The translations under genes were made by a program, and so were the position numbers. Shown here in pieces: positions 54,022 to 62,710 of a stretch of 64,000 nt of DNA. Source of the DNA: an uncultured Sphingomonas sp. (GTDB taxonomy: Bacteria > Pseudomonadota > Alphaproteobacteria > Sphingomonadales > Sphingomonadaceae); the NCBI RefSeq assembly GCF_913774285.1, contig NZ_CAJYHX010000002.1:33218-97217 (forward strand), written 5' to 3'. Below the pieces are notes generated by a model, which was not told where the DNA came from, ran no database searches, and was given only the letters and a program-made list of their open reading frames with translations. Positions within the stretch are counted from its first letter, which is position 1, and every line of letters starts with the position of its first letter.

Positions 54022-54082
54022 GCCCCGCGCGGCGGCACCGCTCGACAAGCGCCCGCGGGCGCGTTACATTTATGCCACAGTC

Positions 54083-54406
54083 ATGAAACTCGGCCCACCC
54101 CAGGATCACGCCCAGGCCATGCAGCGCATCCGCGTTGGCATGACCGGACTCGCGGTCGTCATCCTGCTGATGATGCTTGCCTTCGCGTTCTTCTCCTCGG
54201 TGAACCGCGAGGCGCCGGTGAGTGCGGCGGGTGCCTCCAACGCGTCGGTCGTCGCCAATCTGACCGGGGTCGACAATGTCGCCGCCGATCGCACCCGCGA
54301 CGAACCGCTTGCCGAACTCGGCGTCGCGCCGAGCACCGACGATCCCGCGGCCGCGGCACAGGCGCGCGAACAGGCCCACCGCCAGGACGCCGCCGCGGGC
54401 AAATAA
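54083..54406 (+). CDS. Hypothetical single-pass membrane protein
   Basis: 107 aa. A short basic N terminus, one transmembrane helix (about 20-42; MTGLAVVILLMMLAFAFFSS) and an Ala/Asp/Glu-rich soluble tail. No conserved motif was recognised. It is 61 bp after cysK on the same strand. Confidence 0.6.
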   Translation: MKLGPPQDHAQAMQRIRVGMTGLAVVILLMMLAFAFFSSVNREAPVSAAGASNASVVANLTGVDNVAADRTRDEPLAELGVAPSTDDPAAAAQAREQAHRQDAAAGK

Positions 54407-54734
54407 GCCGCGGGACTCGGGCGCCGCCGGGGAGGTGCCCCCACCGGATTCGCCGCACGGGGATCGCCGGGGAAATCGCCCCACTTTTTGGGGGAAGGGT
54501 GGGTCGACAGACCTCCGGACTTTCGATGAAGTTGTAAAAATGCCGCAGTTTCCGTTGTTTGCGGGAGCTGCATGTCAGTTTCGGCTCGGTTGAACTTGGT
54601 TCCCGGTGCCGGGGGCGATTTCCTGCGCATTAAGCATTTTTCCGGACCAGGGTCGCGTACCTCAGGGGTAAAGCATGAACAAAAAGGGACATTATCGCGA
54701 AAAGCGGTCAGCGGTGGCGATCAGTGGCTGAAAT

Positions 54735-54768
54735 TCCCGTGCTGTCCCCATCTGTCCCGTTGTCTCCC
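54735..54768 (+). promoter_or_regulatory. Candidate MraZ operator: four TCCC repeats at 10-bp spacing
   Basis: TCCC occurs at 54735, 54745, 54755 and 54765, an exact 10-bp period that puts all four on one helix face. Read on the minus strand these are GGGA-N6 repeats, matching the known style of MraZ boxes (direct TGGG/GGGA-type repeats once per turn). They run up to the TATAAT at 54773, so a bound MraZ oligomer would block the promoter. Confidence 0.65.
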
Positions 54769-54772
54769 GCCC

Positions 54773-54778
54773 TATAAT
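54773..54778 (+). promoter_or_regulatory. -10 box of the probable mraZ promoter
   Basis: A consensus TATAAT in GC-rich DNA, about 119 bp before the mraZ start. The matching -35 position falls inside the TCCC repeats and is weak. This probably drives the whole division and cell-wall cluster. Confidence 0.6.
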
Positions 54779-54896
54779 GTGATTAAAAGGGCACACTAAA
54801 GGGGGGCACGAACCCTTTTTCCCGAACAGCACCAGCAGGAGCACGATTTCGCGTGATTCCGGCGGCGGGAGAGTCGTGCCCGGCTTGGGGTTTGGC

Positions 54897-55379
54897 GTGG
54901 CGGACAGGGAGCTCTTCGAAGGATTTGCGCTCCAGGCGGTCGACCAGAAGGGTCGCGTCGCCATACCCGCAGACCTGCGCGCTGCCGCCGAGCGCAATTC
55001 GGACGTCCGCCAGATCGTCGTCGGCGTGCATGCGGAGGATCCGTGCCTCTCCGCGCACGATACCGGCTGGTCGCGGACTAAGTATGAACGCATCGACAAG
55101 CTGGACCAGCAGGCGCTCGATCGTGGCGAGCAGCCCAGCGTGCGCCCCAAGCGCCGCGCTTTCGGCATGGTCGAAAAGGCGCCCTACGACGACAGCGGGC
55201 GGTTCGTGCTGCCGCCCTTCTTCCGCGCCAAGGCCAAGATCCAGAAATGGGCCTTCTTCGTCGGCAGCGGCGACACGTTCGACATCTGGGCGCCCGACGA
55301 ACTGCTCGCGAGCGAGACCGCCGATCCCGAACTCAAGGAAATCTGCCTGTACCTGATGCAGCAAAAGGGGGCGATGTGA
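54897..55379 (+). CDS. mraZ: Division/cell-wall cluster regulator MraZ
   Basis: 160 aa from the GTG at 54897 (GGGG six bases upstream); a GTG at 54876 would add seven residues. Two AbrB-like MraZ domains are seen at about 5-60 ([26 protein letters not shown]) and 85-140 ([20 protein letters not shown]). MraZ binds repeats upstream of its own gene and controls dcw expression. It overlaps rsmH by 4 bp (GTGA). Confidence 0.93.
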   Translation: MADRELFEGFALQAVDQKGRVAIPADLRAAAERNSDVRQIVVGVHAEDPCLSAHDTGWSRTKYERIDKLDQQALDRGEQPSVRPKRRAFGMVEKAPYDDSGRFVLPPFFRAKAKIQKWAFFVGSGDTFDIWAPDELLASETADPELKEICLYLMQQKGAM

Positions 55380-56323
55380 CCGACGCGCCCCACATCCCCG
55401 TGCTGCTCGATGAAGTGCTGGACGCGCTCGCCATTGCGCCCGGCGAAACCCATGTCGACGGTACTTTCGGTGCCGGCGGCTATACGCGCGCCATGCTCGG
55501 TGCCGGTGCGAAGGTTGCGGCGTTCGACCGCGATCCGACGGCGATCGCCAATGGCGCGCGGCTGGTCGCGGAAAGCGACGGCAAGCTGACCCTCATCCAT
55601 GCCCCGTTCAGCAGCATGGCGCAGGAACTGGAGGCTCGCGGGCTGGCGCCGGTGGACGGCGTCGTGCTCGATATCGGCGTTTCCTCGATGCAGCTCGACC
55701 AGGCCGAGCGCGGCTTCTCGTTCCAGCAGGACGGGCCACTCGACATGCGCATGGCGGGGGAGGGGATGAGCGCGGCCGATTGGCTCAACAGCGCCGACGA
55801 GGGCGAGATCGCCGATGTGCTGTTCCACTATGGCGAGGAACCGCGCGCGCGCCGCGTGGCGAAGTTCATCGTCGAGGCCCGGCCGCTGACCCGTACCTCG
55901 GAGCTGGCGGCGGTGGTGCGCCGCGCGCTCGGCCATCGCCCGCACGACAAGAAGGATCCCGCGACGCGGACCTTCCAGGCGGTGCGCATCCACATCAATC
56001 GCGAGCTCGACGAGTTGACCGACGTGCTGGTCGCTGCCGAGCGCGTGCTCAAGCCCGGCGGCCGGCTGGTGGTGGTGACCTTCCACAGCCTCGAGGACCG
56101 GCTGGTCAAGCGCTTCTTCCGTGAACGCAGCGGCAGCACGCCGGCGGGTTCGCGGCATCGCCCGGCGGTGGGTCCGCGGGCGGAACCGAGTTTTGAAACG
56201 CCCGCCAAGGCCGTGCGCCCTGGCGAGGCGGAGTTGGTGCGTAACCCACGCGCCCGATCGGCCACGCTGCGCGCCGCGCGGCGGACCGAGGCGGCGCCGT
56301 GGTCCGGTGAGGATAAGGTGTGA
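55376..56323 (+). CDS. rsmH: 16S rRNA (cytosine1402-N4)-methyltransferase RsmH
   Basis: 315 aa from the GTG at 55376. Family features are clear: [15 protein letters not shown], the SAM loop [41 protein letters not shown] and [17 protein letters not shown]. It modifies the ribosomal P site. It is coupled at both ends to mraZ and ftsL. Confidence 0.97.
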   Translation: MTDAPHIPVLLDEVLDALAIAPGETHVDGTFGAGGYTRAMLGAGAKVAAFDRDPTAIANGARLVAESDGKLTLIHAPFSSMAQELEARGLAPVDGVVLDIGVSSMQLDQAERGFSFQQDGPLDMRMAGEGMSAADWLNSADEGEIADVLFHYGEEPRARRVAKFIVEARPLTRTSELAAVVRRALGHRPHDKKDPATRTFQAVRIHINRELDELTDVLVAAERVLKPGGRLVVVTFHSLEDRLVKRFFRERSGSTPAGSRHRPAVGPRAEPSFETPAKAVRPGEAELVRNPRARSATLRAARRTEAAPWSGEDKV

Positions 56324-57024
56324 TGGCTGTGTATGGCTTCAGGGGGCTTGGCTGGTTCCTGTGCGGCGTCATCGTTGCGCCGACCTGCTATATGGTGACG
56401 TCGCACGGCGCGGCGGAACGGGCGAAGTTGCGCGCGATGGACTCCGCCATCGTCCAGGCGCACAAGGACATCCGTGGCCTCGAAACCGAATTCGACACCC
56501 GCGCCAACATGGCCCAGATCGAGCGTTGGAACGGCGACGTGCTCGCGATGAACGCACCGCAGCCGCAGCAGTACCTGGCCAGCGCCAGCGGGCTGGCCGC
56601 GCTCGATCAGCCTGCCCAGGCAGCGTCCGGCGACGCCAAGGTGGAGACCGCCGCGCTCGTGATCCCGACTGGCCAGCGCCCGGTGGAAACGGCAGCGGCC
56701 GCCCAGCCGGTGGCGACGGCTGCGGCCGTGCCGGTCAAGGCGGTGGCATCCAAGCCGGTGGCGACGGCTTCGGCTGCGCCGGTCAAGGCTGTTGCGGCCA
56801 AGCCGGTGGCGACGGCTTCGGCGGCGCCGGTCAAGGCCGCGCCGGTCAAGTCGACCGTCGTGCGCGTGGCGCAGGCCGATACCAAGCCCGTGCAGGATCT
56901 CGACCGGCTGATCCGCAAGATCGACAAGTCCCGGCTGGCCCAGCCCGATCGCCCGCTGCTCAGCGCCGCGACGATCAGCGACCTGCGCCGGGTGGCGAAG
57001 CGCGAGCAAACGGCGCAGCGATGA
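56323..57024 (+). CDS. ftsL: FtsL-like divisome protein with long Ala/Pro/Lys tail
   Basis: 233 aa, beginning at an ATG that overlaps the rsmH stop. One membrane helix (about 9-26), then a coiled-coil-like stretch (about 30-75; AKLRAMDSAIVQAHKDIRGL), which matches FtsL in topology and gene position. FtsL is usually near 100 aa; here a tail of about 150 residues follows, with two tandem 16-residue repeats (KAVASKPVATASAAPV type) and a conserved-looking end (LDRLIRKIDKSRLAQ). Identification rests on position and topology more than on sequence. It overlaps ftsI by 4 bp. Confidence 0.75.
   Translation: MAVYGFRGLGWFLCGVIVAPTCYMVTSHGAAERAKLRAMDSAIVQAHKDIRGLETEFDTRANMAQIERWNGDVLAMNAPQPQQYLASASGLAALDQPAQAASGDAKVETAALVIPTGQRPVETAAAAQPVATAAAVPVKAVASKPVATASAAPVKAVAAKPVATASAAPVKAAPVKSTVVRVAQADTKPVQDLDRLIRKIDKSRLAQPDRPLLSAATISDLRRVAKREQTAQR
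56737..56832 (+). repeat. Tandem 48-bp repeat in ftsL
   Basis: Two consecutive, nearly identical 48-bp units encode KAVA(S/A)KPVATASAAPV; a shorter degenerate copy precedes at about 56704-56736. The unit length is a multiple of three, so copy-number changes keep the frame. Confidence 0.85.
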
Positions 57025-58724
57025 TCGTCGTCGTCGCCCCTCCCGCGCGTTCGCGGGGTTCGGGCGGGGGGCGCGAGGCGCTCGTCGCGGTGGCGCAGTT
57101 GCGCCTGATGATCCTCTCGATCCTGTTCGGGGCGGGCGTGCTGGCGATCCTCGTCAAGCTCGCCTTTCTGGCGTTGTCGGCCGGCCCCGCCAGCCCGCGC
57201 GACCTGTCCAACGCGCTGGTCCCGGCGCGCGGCGACATCGTCGATCGCAACGGCACGCCGCTCGCGCGCAGCATCGATGCCTGGACGATCGCGATCCACC
57301 CCAACCAGGTGATCGGCGACAAGGCGGCGCTGGCGCAGAAGCTCGCTGAACTGATGCCCGAGCGCAGCGAGCAGCAATATTACGCCCTGCTCAAGGCGGG
57401 CGGCGGCTTCGCCTTCCTCAAGCGGCGCGCGCTGCCCGAGCTGGTCAACCAGGTGAATGCGCTGGGCGAGCCGGCGATCGAGTTCCAGCGCGAGACCGAC
57501 CGGCTCTATCCGCAGTCGGACATGGCCGCGCATGTGCTCGGCTATCTCGACGACAAGGGCCACGGCGTCACCGGGATGGAGAAGGTGCTGGAGGCGCGGC
57601 TCACCGATCCGGCGCAGCGCGGCAAGCCGGTGACGTTGTCGCTCGACGCGCGCGTGCAGGCGGCGCTGGAAAGCGAGCTGGGCCGCGCGATGGTGGACCT
57701 GCAGGCGCGCGGTGCCGCGGCGGTGGTGCTCGACGTGCACACCGGCGAAGTCGTCGCCATGGCCTCGCTGCCGAGCTTCAACCCGAACCAGCTGGGCGGG
57801 CCGCCGCCGCGCAACAACGTGACGCAGAGCGTCTACGAGCTCGGCTCCACCTTCAAGCCGATCGCGGTGGCGGCGGCGATCGATTCGGGCACGATCACCT
57901 CGATGTCGCGGCGCTTCGATGCGACCGCGCCGATGAAGGTCGGTCGCTTCACCATTCATGACGACCGCGGTGACGAGCAGTTCCGCTGGCTCAACATCCC
58001 GGAAACATTGATCTATTCGTCCAACATCGCGACGGCGCGGATCGCCGACGAGCTGGGCGCGGAGAAGATGCAGGACATGTTCCGCCGCTTCGGCTTCGAC
58101 CAGCGGCCGAGCATCGAGATCGGTGCGGTTCGCCCGCTCTGGCCCGCGAACTGGGGGCGGATCACGGTGATGACCACCGCCTATGGCCATGGCATCGCGG
58201 TGACGCCGCTGCACCTTGCCGCCGCCTATGCCGCGATGGTCAATGGCGGCGTGTGGCACCCGGCGACGCTGATGAAGGTGGACGCCGAGCATCCGGTGCA
58301 GGGCCGCCGCGTGCTGCAGGAATCGACCAGCTACCGCATGCGCCAGCTGCTGCGGCTGATCGTGCTCAAGGGCACCGGCCGCAAGGGCGACGCGCCGGGC
58401 TATCGCGTTGCGGGCAAGACCGGCACGGCGGAGGCGGCGAGCGAGGGCGGCTACGACCATCACCGCAACGTCTCGACCTTCGCGGTGACTTTCCCCGTCG
58501 ATGCGCCGCGCTATGTGGTGGTCGCCATGCTCGACTCGCCCAAGGCCAATGCCAATACGCCGCGCACCACCGCGGCCTGGACCGTCGCGCCGGTCGTCTC
58601 GCGCCTGATCGCGCGGACCGGCGCCCTTCTGGGCATCGCGCCCGACAACGCCAAGGACATCGACGAAAGCGAGCTGCTGCCGCTGGTCGATCGCTCCCCG
58701 GAGCCGAAAGCGAGCGCCGAATGA
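57021..58724 (+). CDS. ftsI: Septal peptidoglycan transpeptidase FtsI (PBP3)
   Basis: 567 aa from the ATG at 57021, which overlaps the ftsL stop. A membrane helix (about 28-52), a PBP dimer/pedestal domain (about 65-220; PARGDIVDRNGTPLARSIDA) and the transpeptidase domain (about 240-545). Active-site motifs: SxxK as Ser276-Thr-Phe-Lys279, SxN as Ser333-Ser-Asn335, and KTG at Lys466. It crosslinks septal peptidoglycan with FtsW. It overlaps murE by 4 bp. Confidence 0.97.
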   Translation: MIVVVAPPARSRGSGGGREALVAVAQLRLMILSILFGAGVLAILVKLAFLALSAGPASPRDLSNALVPARGDIVDRNGTPLARSIDAWTIAIHPNQVIGDKAALAQKLAELMPERSEQQYYALLKAGGGFAFLKRRALPELVNQVNALGEPAIEFQRETDRLYPQSDMAAHVLGYLDDKGHGVTGMEKVLEARLTDPAQRGKPVTLSLDARVQAALESELGRAMVDLQARGAAAVVLDVHTGEVVAMASLPSFNPNQLGGPPPRNNVTQSVYELGSTFKPIAVAAAIDSGTITSMSRRFDATAPMKVGRFTIHDDRGDEQFRWLNIPETLIYSSNIATARIADELGAEKMQDMFRRFGFDQRPSIEIGAVRPLWPANWGRITVMTTAYGHGIAVTPLHLAAAYAAMVNGGVWHPATLMKVDAEHPVQGRRVLQESTSYRMRQLLRLIVLKGTGRKGDAPGYRVAGKTGTAEAASEGGYDHHRNVSTFAVTFPVDAPRYVVVAMLDSPKANANTPRTTAAWTVAPVVSRLIARTGALLGIAPDNAKDIDESELLPLVDRSPEPKASAE

Positions 58725-60136
58725 AACTGGGTCAACTTCTCGGCACCGCGGATGACGCGGTCGTCACCGGATTCGCGATCGATCATCGCAAGGTGGCGCC
58801 GGGCACGATTTTCGGCGCGTTCGAAGGCGCACGCGTGAACGGCGAGGACTTCATCGACGCGGCCGTGCAGGCGGGGGCGATCGCCGTGGTGGCGCGTCCT
58901 GAGGCCAAGGTGGCGGGCGCGCTGCACATCGCCGACGCCAATCCGCGGCAGCGTTTCGCGGGGCTCGCGGCGCAGTTCTTCGCGCCGTTCCCGGGGGTGA
59001 CCGCCGCCGTCACCGGCACCAACGGCAAGACTTCCACCGTGGAGATGACCCGCCAGCTGTGGCGGATGGCGGGCTTTCACGCCGCCTCGATCGGCACGCT
59101 GGGGGTGACCACGGCGGACGAGCGCGTCTCGACCGGGCTGACCACGCCGGACATCGTGACGTTCCTGTCCAACGTCGCCGGGCTGGCCCGCGAGGGCGTG
59201 ACGCATGTTGCCTTCGAGGCCTCGTCGCACGGGCTGTCGCAGTACCGGACCGAGGGGCTGCCGGTGCGCGCGGCGGCGTTCACCAATCTCAGCCGCGACC
59301 ATCTCGACTATCACGGCGACATGGCGACCTATTTCACCGCCAAGCTGCGGCTCTTCGCCGAGGTGCTGGCCGAGGACGGCACCGCGGTGGTGTGGGCGGA
59401 CGACCCCCATGCGCCGCAGGTCGAGGACCTGGCCCGGATGCGCGGCAACCGGCTGATCACGGTGGGCGAGCATGGCAAGACGCTGCGGCTCGTGTCGCGC
59501 ACGCCCTCGCTGCTGGGCCAGACTCTGGAGATCGAGGCGGAAGACAAGCTCCACACCGTGCGCCTGCCGCTGATCGGCGCCTATCAGGCCGCGAACGCGC
59601 TGACCGCGGCGGGGCTGGTGATCGCGACCGGCGGCGATGTGGGCGACACGCTGGCCAATTGCGCGCGGCTGCAGCCGGTGCGCGGGCGGCTGGAGCGGGC
59701 GGTGATCGCCGCCAATGGCGCACCGGTCTATGTCGACTATGCCCATACGCCGGACGCGCTGGAGGCGGCGATCGCAGCGCTCAAGCCGCACACCGAGGGT
59801 CGGCTGATCCTGGTGTTCGGCGCGGGCGGCGATCGCGATCCGGGCAAGCGCGAACTGATGGGGCAGGTGGCCGCTGCGGGTGCAGACGTGGCGATCGTCA
59901 CCGACGACAATCCGCGCACCGAGGACCCGGCCGAGATCCGCCGCGCGATCCTGAAGGGCGCGCCGGGGGCGACCGAAATCGGCGACCGCCGCGCCGCGAT
60001 CGGGGCTGCGATCGCAATGGCTGCGCCGCACGACATCGTGCTGGTCGCCGGCAAGGGGCATGAGCAGGGGCAAATTGTCGGCGAGATGGTGCTGCCGTTC
60101 GACGACGTCGCTGTGGCGCGGGAGTGCGCGGCGTGA
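58721..60136 (+). CDS. murE: UDP-MurNAc-L-Ala-D-Glu:meso-diaminopimelate ligase
   Basis: 471 aa, coupled to ftsI. ATP-binding loop TGTNGKTSTVEMTRQLW, central FEASSHGLSQYRTEG, YVDYAHTPDALEAAI, and the DNPRTEDP motif that marks specificity for meso-diaminopimelate over lysine. The family's Mur domains 1-3 are complete. Unlike the other junctions of the cluster, a 127-bp gap with a palindromic element separates it from murF. Confidence 0.97.
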   Translation: MKLGQLLGTADDAVVTGFAIDHRKVAPGTIFGAFEGARVNGEDFIDAAVQAGAIAVVARPEAKVAGALHIADANPRQRFAGLAAQFFAPFPGVTAAVTGTNGKTSTVEMTRQLWRMAGFHAASIGTLGVTTADERVSTGLTTPDIVTFLSNVAGLAREGVTHVAFEASSHGLSQYRTEGLPVRAAAFTNLSRDHLDYHGDMATYFTAKLRLFAEVLAEDGTAVVWADDPHAPQVEDLARMRGNRLITVGEHGKTLRLVSRTPSLLGQTLEIEAEDKLHTVRLPLIGAYQAANALTAAGLVIATGGDVGDTLANCARLQPVRGRLERAVIAANGAPVYVDYAHTPDALEAAIAALKPHTEGRLILVFGAGGDRDPGKRELMGQVAAAGADVAIVTDDNPRTEDPAEIRRAILKGAPGATEIGDRRAAIGAAIAMAAPHDIVLVAGKGHEQGQIVGEMVLPFDDVAVARECAA

Positions 60137-60150
60137 AGGGGCTTCTTCTT

Positions 60151-60260
60151 AAATCCCCCTCCCGCTTGCGGGAGGGGCTAGGGGAGGGGATGGCCGTTGC
60201 GTCTGTCCTGCACTCTTATTTTCAGCCCCTCCCCCGACCCCTCCCGCAAGCGGGAGGGGA
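60151..60260. repeat. Palindromic element between murE and murF
   Basis: Each end holds a self-complementary CCCCTCCCGCTTGCGGGAGG-type hairpin (about 60153-60174 and 60237-60258), and the two arms are also inverted copies of each other around an AT-richer centre. The right hairpin supplies the GGAGGGG that serves as the murF ribosome binding site. It belongs to the same broad class of C/T-rich palindromic repeats as the other elements in this window, but its end sequence differs. Confidence 0.8.
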
Positions 60261-60263
60261 GCG

Positions 60264-61649
60264 ATGACTTCGATGCTTTGGACCTCTGAGGAAATCGCTG
60301 CCGCTACGCAGGGCACCGCCTCCGCTGATTTCACCGTCTCCGGCGTCGCCTTCGACTCCCGTGAAGTCGGCCCGGGCGACCTGTTCCTCGCGCTTAAGGG
60401 CGAGAGCACCGACGGGCATCGCTTCCTCGACCAGGCCTTCGCGCAGGGCGCGGCCGGTGCGGTAGTATCCGATCCAACCGACCATCCGAGCGTTCGCGTC
60501 GCCGACACCACCGCCGCGCTGAACGCGCTCGGCGCCGCCTCCCGCAAGCGCTCCTCGGCCAAGATCATCGGCGTCACCGGCTCGGTCGGCAAGACCGGCA
60601 CCAAGGAGGCGCTGTTCGCCGCGCTCGACCGGATCGACCCGGGCTGCGCGCACCGATCGGTGAAGAGCTACAACAACCATACCGGCGTGCCGCTGAGCCT
60701 CGCCCGCATGCCGCGCGAGAGCCGCTACGGCGTGTTCGAGATGGGCATGAACCATGCCGGCGAGCTCGCGCAGCTCACCCGGCTGGTGCGCCCGCACGTG
60801 GCGATCGTCACCGCCATTGCCCCCGCACATCTCGGCTTCTTCGACAGCGTGGAAGCCATCGCCGACGCCAAGGGCGAGATCTTCCAGGGCCTCGGCGCGG
60901 GCGGCACCGCGATTGTGCCGTTCGACAGCCCCTATCGCGACCGGCTGCTCGACGCGGCGCGGCCCTATGCGACGCGGATCGTCACCTTCGGGCTCGGCGA
61001 GGGCGCCGATTATCGCGCTGTCGAGACGATGCGGGCGCGAAGCGGCGGCACTTTCGTGATGGCGCGTTTCGGCGACCGCGAACTCAGCTTCACCATTTCC
61101 CAGCCGGGCGAGCATTGGGTGTCCAACGCGATGGCGATCCTCGCCGCGGTCGATGCGGTGGGCGGCGACCTCGAAGTCGCGGGCCTGGCGCTGGCCGAGC
61201 TGGGCGGGCTTGCCGGGCGTGGCGCGCGGATGACCGTGCCGGTAGGCGACGGCACCGCGCTCGTCATCGACGAAAGCTACAACGCCAATCCCAGCTCGAT
61301 GCGCGCGACGCTGAAGGTGCTCGCCGCCGAGGCGGGCCGCAAGATCGCGGTGCTGGGCGAGATGCGCGAGCTGGGCGTGCACGCGGATGCGCTCCACGCC
61401 GAACTGGCCGATCCGATCGCTGAGGCCGGGGTGAGCCGTGCCATTTTGGTGGGCGAGGCGATGGCGCCGCTCGCCGCCGCGCTTGAGGGGCGGCTGGATT
61501 TCGTCCATGTGGCCGATGCTGCGGCTGCGAAGGCCGCGCTTGAATCGATGCTCGCACCCGGCGACGCGGTTCTCATCAAAGGGTCGAACGGCGTGCGGCT
61601 GGCGACGATCGTCGCGGCGCTGGCGGAAAGGCAATCATGCTCTATCTGA
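60264..61649 (+). CDS. murF: UDP-MurNAc-tripeptide:D-Ala-D-Ala ligase
   Basis: 461 aa from the ATG at 60264; an in-frame ATG at 60273 is possible. ATP loop [60 protein letters not shown] and [20 protein letters not shown] are all typical. Its GGAGGGG ribosome binding site is inside a stable palindrome ending 5 bp before the start. The last 13 bp overlap mraY. Confidence 0.97.
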   Translation: MTSMLWTSEEIAAATQGTASADFTVSGVAFDSREVGPGDLFLALKGESTDGHRFLDQAFAQGAAGAVVSDPTDHPSVRVADTTAALNALGAASRKRSSAKIIGVTGSVGKTGTKEALFAALDRIDPGCAHRSVKSYNNHTGVPLSLARMPRESRYGVFEMGMNHAGELAQLTRLVRPHVAIVTAIAPAHLGFFDSVEAIADAKGEIFQGLGAGGTAIVPFDSPYRDRLLDAARPYATRIVTFGLGEGADYRAVETMRARSGGTFVMARFGDRELSFTISQPGEHWVSNAMAILAAVDAVGGDLEVAGLALAELGGLAGRGARMTVPVGDGTALVIDESYNANPSSMRATLKVLAAEAGRKIAVLGEMRELGVHADALHAELADPIAEAGVSRAILVGEAMAPLAAALEGRLDFVHVADAAAAKAALESMLAPGDAVLIKGSNGVRLATIVAALAERQSCSI

Positions 61650-62710
61650 TCGCGGAGCAGCTGGGCTTCCCCGGCGTTCTCAATCTCTTCCGGTATCTCT
61701 CGTTCCGCACCGGCGGGGCGGTGGCGACCGCGTTGCTGCTGGGGCTGCTGATTGGGCCGAAGTTCATCGGCTGGCTGCGGCTGCGCCAGGGCAAGGGGCA
61801 GCCGATCCGCACCGACGGGCCGCAGAGCCACCTCGCCAAGCGCGGCACGCCGACGATGGGCGGGCTGATGATCCTGACCAGCCTCACGCTGGCGCTGCTG
61901 ATCTGGATGGACCTGCGCAACGCCTATGTCTGGGCGTGCATGTTCGTGACGCTCGGCTTCGGCATGATCGGCTTCCTCGACGATTACGACAAGGTGCGGA
62001 AACAGAAGACCGCGGGCGTGTCGGGCAAGGTGCGGCTGATCGGCGAGTTCCTGATCGCCGGCGTGGCCAGCGCGATCATCATCTTTTCCGAGGGCAATAC
62101 CCAGCTTTACGTGCCGTTCCTCAGCTGGGTGCATCCGGATCTCGGCTATTTCTACATCGCCTTCGCGGCGTTCACGATCGTGGCGTTCGGCAATGCGGTG
62201 AACCTCACCGACGGGCTCGACGGGCTGGCGACGATGCCGGTGGTGATCGCGGGCATGGCGTTCATGCTGATCGCCTATCTCGCCGGCAACAAGATCTACG
62301 CGACCTATCTGGGCATCCCGCACGTGCCCGGCGCGGGCGACCTCGCCATCTTCTGCGGCGCGATGATCGGGGCGGGGCTGGCTTTTCTGTGGTTCAATGC
62401 GCCGCCGGCGGCGGTGTTCATGGGCGATACCGGCAGCCTGGCGCTGGGCGGCGCGATCGGCACGATTGCCGTCACGACGCACCATGAGCTGGTGCTAGGC
62501 ATCATCGGCGGCCTGTTCGTGATGGAAGCGCTGAGCGTCATCATCCAGGTGTTCTTCTTCAAGCGCACCGGCAAGCGGGTGTTCCGCATGGCGCCGATCC
62601 ACCACCATTTCGAACAGCTCGGCTGGTCCGAGCCGACCGTGGTGATCCGCTTCTGGATCATCGCCTTCGTGCTGGCGCTTGCCGGTCTCGCGACGCTCAA
62701 GCTGCGGTGA
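61637..62710 (+). CDS. mraY: Phospho-MurNAc-pentapeptide transferase MraY
   Basis: 357 aa with ten membrane helices. Signatures: [16 protein letters not shown], the catalytic [31 protein letters not shown] and [20 protein letters not shown]. It makes lipid I. The start lies within the end of murF and its TGA overlaps the murD GTG. Confidence 0.98.
   Translation: MLYLIAEQLGFPGVLNLFRYLSFRTGGAVATALLLGLLIGPKFIGWLRLRQGKGQPIRTDGPQSHLAKRGTPTMGGLMILTSLTLALLIWMDLRNAYVWACMFVTLGFGMIGFLDDYDKVRKQKTAGVSGKVRLIGEFLIAGVASAIIIFSEGNTQLYVPFLSWVHPDLGYFYIAFAAFTIVAFGNAVNLTDGLDGLATMPVVIAGMAFMLIAYLAGNKIYATYLGIPHVPGAGDLAIFCGAMIGAGLAFLWFNAPPAAVFMGDTGSLALGGAIGTIAVTTHHELVLGIIGGLFVMEALSVIIQVFFFKRTGKRVFRMAPIHHHFEQLGWSEPTVVIRFWIIAFVLALAGLATLKLR

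Larger units (their letters stand above)
54407..54896 (+). other. Region upstream of mraZ
   Basis: About 490 bp without a well-supported gene. It holds a tiny possible ORF at 54675-54731 (18 aa, AGGGG six bases before its ATG), the TCCC repeat operator candidate and the TATAAT box. An AT-richer stretch at about 54530-54700 also differs from the flanks. Confidence 0.5.

Noticed and set aside
56737..56832. Tandem repeats considered as a CRISPR-like array
   Set aside because: The units are adjacent with no spacers and are in-frame coding repeats inside ftsL.
56607..58463. Minus-strand frame of 618 codons across ftsL and ftsI
   Set aside because: Antisense to conserved division genes with all catalytic motifs; no recognisable product.
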